Shown piece after piece: positions 6,635 to 13,326 of a stretch of DNA of 14,106 nucleotides. The notes under the pieces were generated by a model. That model made no database searches. It saw only the letters and a list, made by a program, of their open reading frames with translations, and was not told the origin of the DNA. A program made the position numbers and the translations under genes. The DNA comes from DATFWK01 sp035259345 (GTDB lineage Bacteria > Actinomycetota > Thermoleophilia > Miltoncostaeales > Miltoncostaeaceae), in NCBI GenBank assembly GCA_035259345.1, contig DATFWK010000026.1, forward strand, positions 1 through 14,106, written 5' to 3'. The stretch's first letter is position 1, and each line of letters starts with the position of its first letter.

Positions 6635-7287
6635 GCGAGCGCCTCGCGGTCCTCGGGGACGTCCACTGCAACGCGCCGGCGCTCGAGGCCGTGCTCGCCG
6701 CGGTCGCCGCCGCGGGGATCCAGAACGGCCTCTGCACCGGCGACCTCGTGCTGCGGGGCCTGGAGCCCGAGGCCTGCGTCGCGCGCCTGGCGTCCCTGGG
6801 GTGGCCGGCCGTGCAGGGCAACACGGACCGGAAGGTCGCCGAGCGGCCGGCGGGGAACCGGGCGGGCAAGGGGCCGCCGCGGCCGGGCTCGCGCTCGTGG
6901 ACGCGCCTACGCCTCTCCGAGGCGAGCGTCCGCTACCTGGCCGGCCTCCCTCCGAGCCTGCGCCTGCGCCTCGGCCGCTGGCGGGTGCTGCTGACCCACG
7001 GACGCCCCGACGACCCCACCGCCGTCCTGGCCGACCTCGACACCCCGGCTGCCGAGCTCGAGCGGCTGGCGTCGGAGCTCGACGCCGACTGCGTGGTCTT
7101 CGGCCACACCCACCGCCCGATGCTGCGCAGCGCGGGTGGCTGCCTCTTCCTGAACCCCGGCAGCGTCGGCGAGGGGACCTGGGACGCGCCGTACCCGCGC
7201 TGGGCCTGGCTGCTCGCCGCCGACGACGGCCTCTCGGCGGGGATCGAGCGGGTCGAGGCGCCCCTCGCCCCGCCGCGAGCTACGTGA
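6631..7287 (+). CDS. Metallophosphoesterase of the calcineurin-like superfamily (YfcE-type)
   Basis: This is a 218-residue dinuclear-metal phosphoesterase, cytoplasmic by lack of a signal or membrane segment. The superfamily motifs occur in order: GDVHCN near residue 10, TGDLV near 37, GNTD near 67 (His of the classic GNHD replaced by Thr, as in YfcE-type members that carry a non-His residue there), LLTHGRP near 120, GHTHRP near 159, and LNPGSVG near 174. The substrate cannot be read from the sequence; relatives hydrolyse phosphodiesters, nucleotides or phosphoproteins. The GTG start at 6631 forms GTGA with the stop of the small membrane protein, so translation is probably coupled and expression probably SOS-linked. 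Its stop overlaps the convergent mntH stop. Confidence 0.9.
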   Translation: MSERLAVLGDVHCNAPALEAVLAAVAAAGIQNGLCTGDLVLRGLEPEACVARLASLGWPAVQGNTDRKVAERPAGNRAGKGPPRPGSRSWTRLRLSEASVRYLAGLPPSLRLRLGRWRVLLTHGRPDDPTAVLADLDTPAAELERLASELDADCVVFGHTHRPMLRSAGGCLFLNPGSVGEGTWDAPYPRWAWLLAADDGLSAGIERVEAPLAPPRAT

Positions 7288-8620
7288 AGAAGGTCCGGTA
7301 GAGCAGGAAGAGGTTGAGCGCGACGATCACGACGGTCAGCGCGACGGCCGCGACGTTGGTCGCCCTCCGGTTCACCAGGCCGCCCATCAGCGCCCGGTCG
7401 CGGCAGAAGATCACGAGGGGGATCAGCGCGAACGGGATGCCGAACGAGAGCGCGACCTGGCTCAGGACGAGGGCCGTCGACGGGTTCACCCCGATGGCCA
7501 GCACGATGAGCGCGGGCGCCATCGTGATCGCGCGCCGGAGGAACACCGGGATCCGGCGCTGGATGAACCCCTGCATCACGACCTGGCCGGCCATCGTTCC
7601 GACGGTCGAGGAGGACAGGCCCGACGCGAGCAGGGCGACGCCGAAGATCACGTTGGCGTGCGATCCGAGCGCGGCGCCCAGCGCGTCGTAGAGCTCCTGG
7701 TTGATGTCGCTGAGCCCCGGGATGCCGGCGTGCCAGAACGTCGCCGCCGCGATGATCAGCATCGACATGTTGATCAGGCCGGCGATGCCCATCGCGATCA
7801 CGACGTCCACCACCTCGAAGCGGTAGATCTTCCGCTTCTCCGCCTCGGTCACGCCGATCACGCGCCGCTGGGTCAGCGCCGAGTGGAGGTAGATCACGTG
7901 CGGCATCACGGTCGCGCCGAGGATGCCGCAGGCGAGCAGCACGCTCTCCGTCCCGCTGAAGCCGGGGACGAGGAGGCCGTGGAGGACGTCCTTACCCGAC
8001 GGCTCCGCAAGGAAGAGCTGGAAGGCGAAGGCCGCGACGATCACGCCCACGAAGCAGGTGATGACGATCTCGAGCGGGCGGGCCCCGCGTCGCTGCAGCG
8101 CCAGGATGCCGAAGGAGATGACCGCGGTGATGAGCCCCGCGATGAACAGCGGGATGCCGAACAGGAGATGCATGCCGAGTGCCGCCCCAACGAACTCGGC
8201 GAGGTCGGTCGCCATCGCGATCAGCTCCGCCTGGACCCAGAGCCCGCGCGACACGGGCTTCGAGAAGCGCTCCCGGCAGACCTCCGGCAGGTTGCGCCCC
8301 GTCGCGATGCCGAGCTTGGCCGACATCGACTGGATCAACATGCCCATGAGGTTGGCGACCAGGATCACCCACAGCAGCAGGTAGCCGAACTTGCTGCCGG
8401 CGGCGATGTTGGTCGCGAAGTTCCCGGGGTCGATGTAGGCGACCGCCGCGATGAACGCCGGCCCCAGGAACGGCAGGACCGCGAGCACCCCCTTGCGCTG
8501 GCCGCGGAGCGAGCGCTCCGCTGCACGAACGACCGAAGCCTCACCCGGGAGGGCGCCCGCGATCCCGTCGTCGATGCGCGACGCCTCGTCGTCGCGCCTT
8601 CTGAGCATGATTCGCTGCAT
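7280..8620 (-). CDS. mntH: Nramp-family divalent metal transporter (MntH-like)
   Basis: This is a cytoplasmic-membrane, proton-coupled importer of Mn2+ and/or Fe2+. The 446-residue product has a 45-residue basic cytoplasmic N-terminus and then about eleven hydrophobic segments. The first carries DPGN (64-67) and the sixth carries MPH (near 238); the Asp, Asn and Met of these motifs ligate the metal in Nramp structures. The intact motifs argue for a transition-metal importer rather than an Mg2+ or Al3+ relative. ATG 8620 was chosen because a predicted -10 lies 8 nt upstream, implying a leaderless message; a second ATG at 8608 is possible. The gene is monocistronic, convergent with the phosphoesterase, with stops overlapping by 8 bp. 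Confidence 0.95.
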   Translation of the reverse strand: MQRIMLRRRDDEASRIDDGIAGALPGEASVVRAAERSLRGQRKGVLAVLPFLGPAFIAAVAYIDPGNFATNIAAGSKFGYLLLWVILVANLMGMLIQSMSAKLGIATGRNLPEVCRERFSKPVSRGLWVQAELIAMATDLAEFVGAALGMHLLFGIPLFIAGLITAVISFGILALQRRGARPLEIVITCFVGVIVAAFAFQLFLAEPSGKDVLHGLLVPGFSGTESVLLACGILGATVMPHVIYLHSALTQRRVIGVTEAEKRKIYRFEVVDVVIAMGIAGLINMSMLIIAAATFWHAGIPGLSDINQELYDALGAALGSHANVIFGVALLASGLSSSTVGTMAGQVVMQGFIQRRIPVFLRRAITMAPALIVLAIGVNPSTALVLSQVALSFGIPFALIPLVIFCRDRALMGGLVNRRATNVAAVALTVVIVALNLFLLYRTFFT

Positions 8621-8628
8621 TTAGCCAT

Positions 8629-8656
8629 AGCTTACAAGCAGATTCAGCGGAGTCCA
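8629..8656 (-). promoter_or_regulatory. Putative mntH promoter with a nearby imperfect dyad
   Basis: On the minus strand TGGACT (8656-8651) and TAAGCT (8634-8629) are separated by 16 nt. Transcription would start within a few nt of ATG 8620. The A/T-rich block 8621-8639 contains GCTT-AC-AAGC and an imperfect TTAGC/GCTTA dyad that could bind a metal-responsive repressor, but no known MntR or DtxR box is evident. Confidence 0.4.
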
Positions 8657-8693
8657 GAAACGCTGCTCCCATGCGCTTTTCACACGGAGCGAC

Positions 8694-8711
8694 CGCCGTT
8701 CGAGGACGGCG
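8694..8711 (-). terminator. Possible hairpin terminator after the Tad operon
   Basis: CGCCGT and ACGGCG form a perfect 6-bp stem with a 6-nt loop, 19 nt beyond the stop of the last tad gene. There is no T-run after it, so it may only stabilise the 3' end or be chance in GC-rich DNA. The rest of the gap 8621-8730 holds the mntH promoter. Confidence 0.3.
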
Positions 8712-8730
8712 CGAGAACCGGCTCACGCCG

Positions 8731-9018
8731 TCACGGCCCGACGGCCCAGTCCGGGAGCGGCACGAGCGGCGGCGGATCCGGCCTGGGCCGTGGGCGGCGC
8801 GGCCGGGCCGGCCGGGGCGCACGGGGGCGGGACGGGCGTGGTGGGTGCAGCTCGACCAGCGGCCGACCGATGAGCCGGACGATGGCCGGGACCGGCCGGA
8901 CCGGCGCACGGGCGCCGAGCGAGTGCGGCCGGACGACGGCCAGCGCGACCACGATCGCGGCGATCGCGGCGACGAGGCCCAGGTACTCGAGCGAGACGGA
9001 CCCCTCGGCGCGCCTCAT
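8731..9018 (-). CDS. Flp/TadE-type prepilin-like protein with a Pro/Arg-rich tail
   Basis: The 95-residue product begins MRRAEG, followed by SVSLEYLGL and a hydrophobic helix to about residue 29. This fits the type IVb/Flp prepilin rule: cleavage after Gly6, Glu at +5 and Tyr at +6. A prepilin peptidase would leave an 89-residue mature protein anchored or assembled by the helix. Unlike ordinary Flp pilins, it carries a C-terminal region with many Arg-Pro pairs (about 57-80) ending in a Pro/Leu segment. ATG 9018 forms ATGA with the tadC stop, and the gene is the last of the Tad operon. The frame is also open upstream, but that part is a tadC shadow. It could be a minor pseudopilin, a TadE-like protein or the pilus subunit itself. 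Confidence 0.74.
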   Translation of the reverse strand: MRRAEGSVSLEYLGLVAAIAAIVVALAVVRPHSLGARAPVRPVPAIVRLIGRPLVELHPPRPSRPRAPRPARPRRPRPRPDPPPLVPLPDWAVGP

Positions 9019-9866
9019 CCGACCACCGCTCCGACCTGGCCCGCCAGCTCGATCACGAGCACGCCCAGTACGAGGAGCATCGCCCCCGGCACCATCACGA
9101 GCGCGACCACCAGCTGGACGCGTGGCGTCGCCTGCGCAGCCCGGTCGCGGGCGAGCTGGCGCCGCGCCGCCCGAAGGAGCTCCGCCTGCCGCGCGAGCAC
9201 TCCGGCGATGGGCGCTCCGAGCTCCTCGGCCTGGATGAGGGTCGCGACGGCCTGGGTCAGCTCCGGCGACCCGACCCGCTCCGCCAGCGCACGGTAGGCG
9301 GCCCGGCGCGGCGTCCCGAGGTCGAGCTCCCGCACGAGCGCGGCGATCTCCGCCGTGAGCGCGCCGGGGAGGCGGGCGACCGCGAGGCGCAGCGCCGGCT
9401 CTAGGGCCATGCCGGCCTCGGCGCAGATGACCAGCAGGTCGAGGAGGTCCGGGAGCTGGCGGACGATCGCGCTTCGCCGCTCCCGGGCACGGCTTCGCAG
9501 CCACAGTGCCGGCCCAGCGATGCCGAGCGCACCGAGGCCTGCGGCGACGGCGAGGGCGGCAAGCGGCCCGAGGACGACCCCGGCGGGCGCCGCCGCCGCG
9601 ACGGCCACCACCCCGCCCCCTGCGGAGGCGCGGCTCACGGCGTCCTGGGCGTCCGGGTCGAGACCGGCGAGACGGGCGAGCCGATCGCCGTGCCCGCCGG
9701 TGAGGCGAGCCCGGAGCGCGCGAGGCGACGGAAGGCGGGCCAGCACCCGCAGCGGTGCCGGCGGCCGGGCGGCAGCGGCGGGGCCCGCAGCCGACGCCAC
9801 CCGCGCACGCATGCCGAGCAAGAGCGCAGCGACCGCGGCGGCCCAGACGAGGAGCGGCGGCGGCAT
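9015..9866 (-). CDS. tadC: TadC, inner-membrane platform protein of the Tad pilus
   Basis: This GspF/T2SSF-family membrane protein forms, with TadB, the platform on which the TadA ATPase acts to assemble Flp pili. The 283-residue product has an N-terminal hydrophobic segment (MPPPLLVWAAAVAALLLGM), an Ala/Val/Gly-rich membrane region near 90-125, a GspF-type domain with QLPDLLDLLVICAEAGMALE near 139-158, and a C-terminal helix (VQLVVALVMVPGAMLLVLGV). ATG 9866 has GAGGT six nt upstream and starts only 2 nt after the tadB stop. The longer open frame upstream is a shadow. TadC rather than TadB was assigned by gene order and by the PDLLDLLxxxxEAG signature. Confidence 0.93.
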   Translation of the reverse strand: MPPPLLVWAAAVAALLLGMRARVASAAGPAAAARPPAPLRVLARLPSPRALRARLTGGHGDRLARLAGLDPDAQDAVSRASAGGGVVAVAAAAPAGVVLGPLAALAVAAGLGALGIAGPALWLRSRARERRSAIVRQLPDLLDLLVICAEAGMALEPALRLAVARLPGALTAEIAALVRELDLGTPRRAAYRALAERVGSPELTQAVATLIQAEELGAPIAGVLARQAELLRAARRQLARDRAAQATPRVQLVVALVMVPGAMLLVLGVLVIELAGQVGAVVG

Positions 9867-9868
9867 CG

Positions 9869-10738
9869 TCAGACCTCGATCCGCACGAGCCGCCGGATGG
9901 CCAGCGCCCCGGCGCCCTGGACGCCGAGCGAGACGGCCAGTAGGGCGAGACCCGGCCCGTGGCCGAGCGTGCGGGCGAGGGTGCCGGGGGCCGACGCCTC
10001 CACCAGCATGCCGCCCGCGAGCGGGAGAGCGACGACGATCCAGGCGGATGCCCGCGCCTGGGCGGATGCGCCGGCCACCTCCTTGGCCAGCCGCTCGCGA
10101 TCCTCGAGCCGGCCCGCGAGGTCCGCGAGCGCGCCGGCCAGGTTCCCGCCGGCGCGGCGCTGGACGAGGATCGCCGTGACCATGATCGCCAGGCCGGGGT
10201 CGGGCACCCGTGCCAGGAGCGACGAGAGCGCCTCGTCCACGCGGGCGCCGAGCTCGAGGTCGGCGGCGACGCGGCGAAGCTCGGACCCCGCGGGCTCCGG
10301 GGCGTCGGCGCCTGCCCGGGCGACGGCCTGATGGAGCGAGACGCCCGCGGACAGGGCGCCCGCCAACTGCTGGGCGAGGCCGGGGACCTGGCCGGCGACG
10401 CGCCGCACGTAGCGGCGGTCGGCGGAGCCGAGGTACGCGCGCGCGGCGAGGGCGGCGGCGCCCGCGCCGACGAGCACGGCGGCCGGGGTGCGCAGCACGG
10501 CCAGCGCGAGGGCGCCTGCGAGCGCCGAGCCGGCTACAGCCAGGCCGATGAACCCCGCCGGCCCGACCGGGGCGCCCGCCCGCTCGAGCCTCGCCGCCAG
10601 TCGTGCACGCCGGGGCTCGAGCCATGGCTCGAGGCGCCGGCGAAGCGCGCTCGGCGGCCCACCACGGCCGCCGTCCCAAGCGGCGCCCAGCGCGATCGCG
10701 GCCAGCGCCGCCAGCGCGGCTGCCGCCGCAATGGTCAA
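9869..10738 (-). CDS. tadB: TadB, inner-membrane platform protein of the Tad pilus
   Basis: This 289-residue GspF/T2SSF-family membrane protein is the partner of TadC. It has an N-terminal hydrophobic helix (2-20), a basic linker, two further hydrophobic stretches (61-100), a cytoplasmic GspF domain with VPGLAQQLAGALSAGVSLHQ at 118-137 and RRAGGNLAGALADLA at 194-208, and C-terminal helices (232-246, 262-280). The start is taken as TTG 10738, whose TTGA overlaps the tadA stop; GGAGG lies four nt upstream. No ATG or GTG near this position would keep the first helix. A much longer open frame continues upstream, antiparallel in meaning to nothing known and wholly inside tadA, and is discarded. 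Confidence 0.92.
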   Translation of the reverse strand: MTIAAAAALAALAAIALGAAWDGGRGGPPSALRRRLEPWLEPRRARLAARLERAGAPVGPAGFIGLAVAGSALAGALALAVLRTPAAVLVGAGAAALAARAYLGSADRRYVRRVAGQVPGLAQQLAGALSAGVSLHQAVARAGADAPEPAGSELRRVAADLELGARVDEALSSLLARVPDPGLAIMVTAILVQRRAGGNLAGALADLAGRLEDRERLAKEVAGASAQARASAWIVVALPLAGGMLVEASAPGTLARTLGHGPGLALLAVSLGVQGAGALAIRRLVRIEV

Positions 10739-11973
10739 CGGACCTCCGCGATCGCCGCGTCCCGCTCGGCCGCGGCGAGCCAGTCGGCCGCCTGCGGGGT
10801 CGCCTCGAAGACGCCCGCGACCCGTTCGCCGGTGCGCGACTCGGGCCGCCAGGCGACGAGCGGGACCAGGCCCGCCGCGCCGCGCTCCCTGCGCACCTCG
10901 GCGATCGCAACGATGCGGCGGGCCCCATCGGCCAGCCGCGCCTGGTGCACGACGAGATGGAGCGCGCTCGCGACCTGATCGGCCACCGCCGCGTACGGCA
11001 GCTCGAGGTCGCCCATGAGCGCGAGCGTCTGGAGCCGCCGGAGCGCGTCGGCCGGCGAGGAGGCGTGGATGGTCGAGAGCGAGCCCTCGTGACCGGTGCT
11101 CAGTGCCTGCAGCATGTCGAGCGCTTCGCCGCCCCGGACCTCGCCGACGATGATCCGGTCCGGTCGCATCCGGAGCGCGTTCCGGACGAGCGCCCGGATG
11201 GGGACGGCGCCGCGGCCCTCGAGGCTCGGCGGGCGGCTCTCGAGCCGGACCACGTGCGGGAGCGAGAGCCTGAGCTCGGCGGCGTCCTCGATCGTGACGA
11301 CGCGCTCCGAGGATGCGATGAACGCTGCGAGCGCCGCAAGGGTCGTGGTCTTGCCGGAGCCCGTCCCACCGCAGACCAGGATGTTGCGCCGGGCCCGGAC
11401 CGCGGCGGTGAGGAGGGCGAGCATCTGCTCCGTGAGGGTGCCGAGCCGGACCAGGTCCCCCGCGTCCAGGCCGTCCCGGGCGAAGCGGCGGATGGTCAGG
11501 ACCGGCCCGTCGAGGCTGAGCGGCGGGATGATCGCGTTGACGCGCGAGCCGTCCGGCAGCCGCGCGTCGACCATCGGGCTCGCCTCGTCCACGCGGCGTG
11601 AGAGCGGAGCCAGGATGCGCTCGATCACGTGCATCAGGTGATCCGCGTCGGCGAAGCGGACCGGCGCCGGCTCGATGCGGCCGCTTCGCTCGACGAACAC
11701 CCGGTCCGGCCCGTTGACCATGATCTCGGTGACCCGGTGGTCCCGGAGGAGCCGGTCGAGCGGCCCGAAGCCGACCGTCTCGTCGACCACCGCCTCCACC
11801 ACGGCCGCCCGCTCGGCGGCCGGCAGGATCCGCCGCTCCTCGTCCATCAGCTCCTCGACGAGCTCGGCCAGCTCGGCTCGGTCCACGCTGCCCGGCACCA
11901 GGCGCGCCTCGTGGACGACGCGCGTGCGAAGGTGCGCGACCAGCGCGGGGTCCGCGAGCATCGGGACGCTCAC
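10735..11973 (-). CDS. tadA: TadA/CpaF, secretion ATPase of the Tad pilus
   Basis: This cytoplasmic hexameric ATPase of the VirB11/PulE superfamily powers Flp pilus assembly. The 412-residue product has an N-terminal helical domain, the CpaF-typical GFGPLDRLLRD and TEIMVNGPD (68-90), DARLPDGSRVNAIIPP near 136-151, Walker A GGTGSGKTT at 202-210, an Asp-box-like VVTIEDAAELRL, Walker B region IIVGEVRGGEALDML at 274-288, and the His-box GHEGSLSTIHA at 294-304. All catalytic elements are intact. GTG 11973 is supported by GAGGAG eight nt upstream and by the GTGA overlap with the preceding stop; the ATG four codons later is less likely. Confidence 0.97.
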   Translation of the reverse strand: MSVPMLADPALVAHLRTRVVHEARLVPGSVDRAELAELVEELMDEERRILPAAERAAVVEAVVDETVGFGPLDRLLRDHRVTEIMVNGPDRVFVERSGRIEPAPVRFADADHLMHVIERILAPLSRRVDEASPMVDARLPDGSRVNAIIPPLSLDGPVLTIRRFARDGLDAGDLVRLGTLTEQMLALLTAAVRARRNILVCGGTGSGKTTTLAALAAFIASSERVVTIEDAAELRLSLPHVVRLESRPPSLEGRGAVPIRALVRNALRMRPDRIIVGEVRGGEALDMLQALSTGHEGSLSTIHASSPADALRRLQTLALMGDLELPYAAVADQVASALHLVVHQARLADGARRIVAIAEVRRERGAAGLVPLVAWRPESRTGERVAGVFEATPQAADWLAAAERDAAIAEVR

Positions 11974-12659
11974 GCGCAGAGCTCCTCGACCAGCCCCTCG
12001 ACGCGCCGGGCGAGGCGCGAGCGCCGCGGCCAGCGGCCGCCACCCAGGTCGGCGGCGCACGGCGGGGACGAGGGCAGGACGGCGGCCACCGTCAGCCCGA
12101 CGCTCGAGGCGAGCGCGCGCGACGAGAGCTCGCCGCTGGCGGGCACCGGGCTCGCGACGAGCCTGAGCGGGGCGGCCGAGCGCCCGGGCATGGCGGCGAC
12201 ACGCGCGGCGCCCCGTGCCCCCGCCAGCGTGAGCGGGGCGGCGACCAGCGCCGTCGTCGCGCGCGCGAGCGCGGCGTCCGCCCGCGGCCCGAACGGGGCG
12301 CCGGCGTCGACGACCACGGGGCCCGAGCGCGCGGTCGCGTCGAGCAGCCGTGCCGTCGCCTTCGCCGTCCACGGCGCCGCGGCACCCGGGCCGGGACGGG
12401 CGAGCAGGAGCCGCACGCCGCTCTCGTGCCGGAAGACGACCTGCTCGAGATGGCGCGCATCGAGCTCGCCGAGCACCGGTACGAGGTCCGCGAGCGTGCG
12501 CTCGCTCGGAAGCTCGTACCGCCCGGCCAGGTCGCCCCGCTCCACGTCGAGCTCGAGCAGCGTGGCGCCCGCGCCGGCACGGACCAGCGCAAGCGCGACC
12601 GCGCCGGCGAGCGTGCTGGCGCCGCATCCGCCGACCGCGCCCGTCACCACGACGACCAC
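11970..12659 (-). CDS. CpaE/TadZ-like ParA-family protein with a degenerate P-loop
   Basis: This is a 229-residue MinD/ParA-fold protein. CpaE/TadZ proteins position Tad pilus machinery in the cell; the mycobacterial counterpart is called Ssd. The sequence begins almost at the first strand (VVVVVTG), then GAVGGCGASTLAGAVA at 7-22. This is the deviant Walker A position of KGGxGKT, but both lysines are replaced (Val and Ala). Next come LLELDVERGDLAGRY at 34-48 (the CpaE-type D-x-x-x-G-D-L-A motif) and a Walker B-like VVVDAGAPFG at 115-124. The receiver-like N-terminal domain of many CpaE proteins is absent. GTG 12659 is the first in-frame start after the cpaB stop, 10 nt away; starts further up lie inside cpaB. 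It stands directly upstream of tadA. Confidence 0.86.
   Translation of the reverse strand: MVVVVTGAVGGCGASTLAGAVALALVRAGAGATLLELDVERGDLAGRYELPSERTLADLVPVLGELDARHLEQVVFRHESGVRLLLARPGPGAAAPWTAKATARLLDATARSGPVVVDAGAPFGPRADAALARATTALVAAPLTLAGARGAARVAAMPGRSAAPLRLVASPVPASGELSSRALASSVGLTVAAVLPSSPPCAADLGGGRWPRRSRLARRVEGLVEELCA
11982..11987 (-). promoter_or_regulatory. Ribosome binding site deciding the tadA start
   Basis: GAGGAG on the minus strand lies 8 nt before GTG 11973 and inside the 3' end of the cpaE-like gene. Its spacing suits the GTG and not the later ATG at 11961. Confidence 0.6.
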
Positions 12660-12669
12660 CGGGCGGGCG

Positions 12670-13326
12670 TCACGGGGTTCCCGGCGGCGCGGTCTCCGCC
12701 ACCGGGCGTGGCAGCAGGCGGACGTCGCGGGCGAAGTCGAGTGCGGCCGCGAGGCGCAGGGCCTCGGCCCGACGGACGCGCAGGAGCACGCTGCCGCCGT
12801 CACCGGCCGAGCCCTCGCCCGTCGCGATCGAGGTGGTCAGCACCTCGGCGTCGGGGACGACGACCGCCGCCTGGCCCCGCGGGCCGTCACCGGTCGCCGC
12901 GACGACGTCGACCCGGACCCCCGGCGCGAGCGCCGCCGCCGCGCCGCCGGCCGTCGCCAGCGGGACGGACACGGCCCGCTCCCCGCGGGCCAGCGGCCCC
13001 GGGAGCCGGCCGGGGCGCCCGCCGAGCACCGCGTCGCTGATCGGCTCGCCCTGCCCGACCGGGACCGCGACCAGCCGGCCGCGCACCTCGGCGACATCAC
13101 GTAGCACGCCGGGAAGGGCCGCGGACCGCGGGACGGCGACGGCCCGCACGAGACCCTCGCCAGCGCCCTCGAGGTGCGCGCCGACGGGCAGGTCCGCCGC
13201 CGCGACGAGGATGCGCGCGCCCGGTCCGCGGGCCTGTGCGCGCAAGGTCGCCGCGACGGCCACGAGCGCCAGCACCGCGGCGACCGCGAACCACATCGCC
13301 CCCCGGCGTGGACCGCGCCGTCTCAC
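12670..13326 (-). CDS. cpaB: CpaB/RcpC, Flp pilus assembly protein with SAF domain
   Basis: The 218-residue product has a basic cytoplasmic N-terminus (MRRRGPRRGA), one membrane helix (12-30), then a SAF-type beta-clip domain (ILVAAADLPVGAHL through GQGEPISDAVL, about 39-101) and an RcpC-like region (GERAVSVPLA and LAPGVRVDVVAATG). RcpC/CpaB proteins act in the envelope during Tad pilus assembly; in diderm bacteria they work with the RcpA secretin, which is not seen here. GTG 13326 forms GTGA with the preceding stop and has GAGG seven nt upstream. ATG 13296, just before the helix, is a possible alternative but would remove the positive flank. Confidence 0.9.
   Translation of the reverse strand: MRRRGPRRGAMWFAVAAVLALVAVAATLRAQARGPGARILVAAADLPVGAHLEGAGEGLVRAVAVPRSAALPGVLRDVAEVRGRLVAVPVGQGEPISDAVLGGRPGRLPGPLARGERAVSVPLATAGGAAAALAPGVRVDVVAATGDGPRGQAAVVVPDAEVLTTSIATGEGSAGDGGSVLLRVRRAEALRLAAALDFARDVRLLPRPVAETAPPGTP

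Noticed and set aside
7658..9238. 526-codon plus-strand open frame across mntH, the pilin-like gene and tadC
   Set aside because: It spans three real minus-strand genes and two regulatory gaps; composition is shadow-like (Asp/Arg/His-rich).
10739..12043. N-terminal extension of the tadB frame through tadA
   Set aside because: The upstream part overlaps tadA with intact Walker motifs and translates to Arg/Gly/Pro-rich sequence; only the part after TTG 10738 has membrane helices and a GspF domain.
12660..12803. Longer N-terminus for the CpaE-like protein
   Set aside because: The extra residues are a shadow of the cpaB C-terminus, with a Cys/Pro/Arg-rich translation; ParA-fold proteins begin at the strand before the P-loop.
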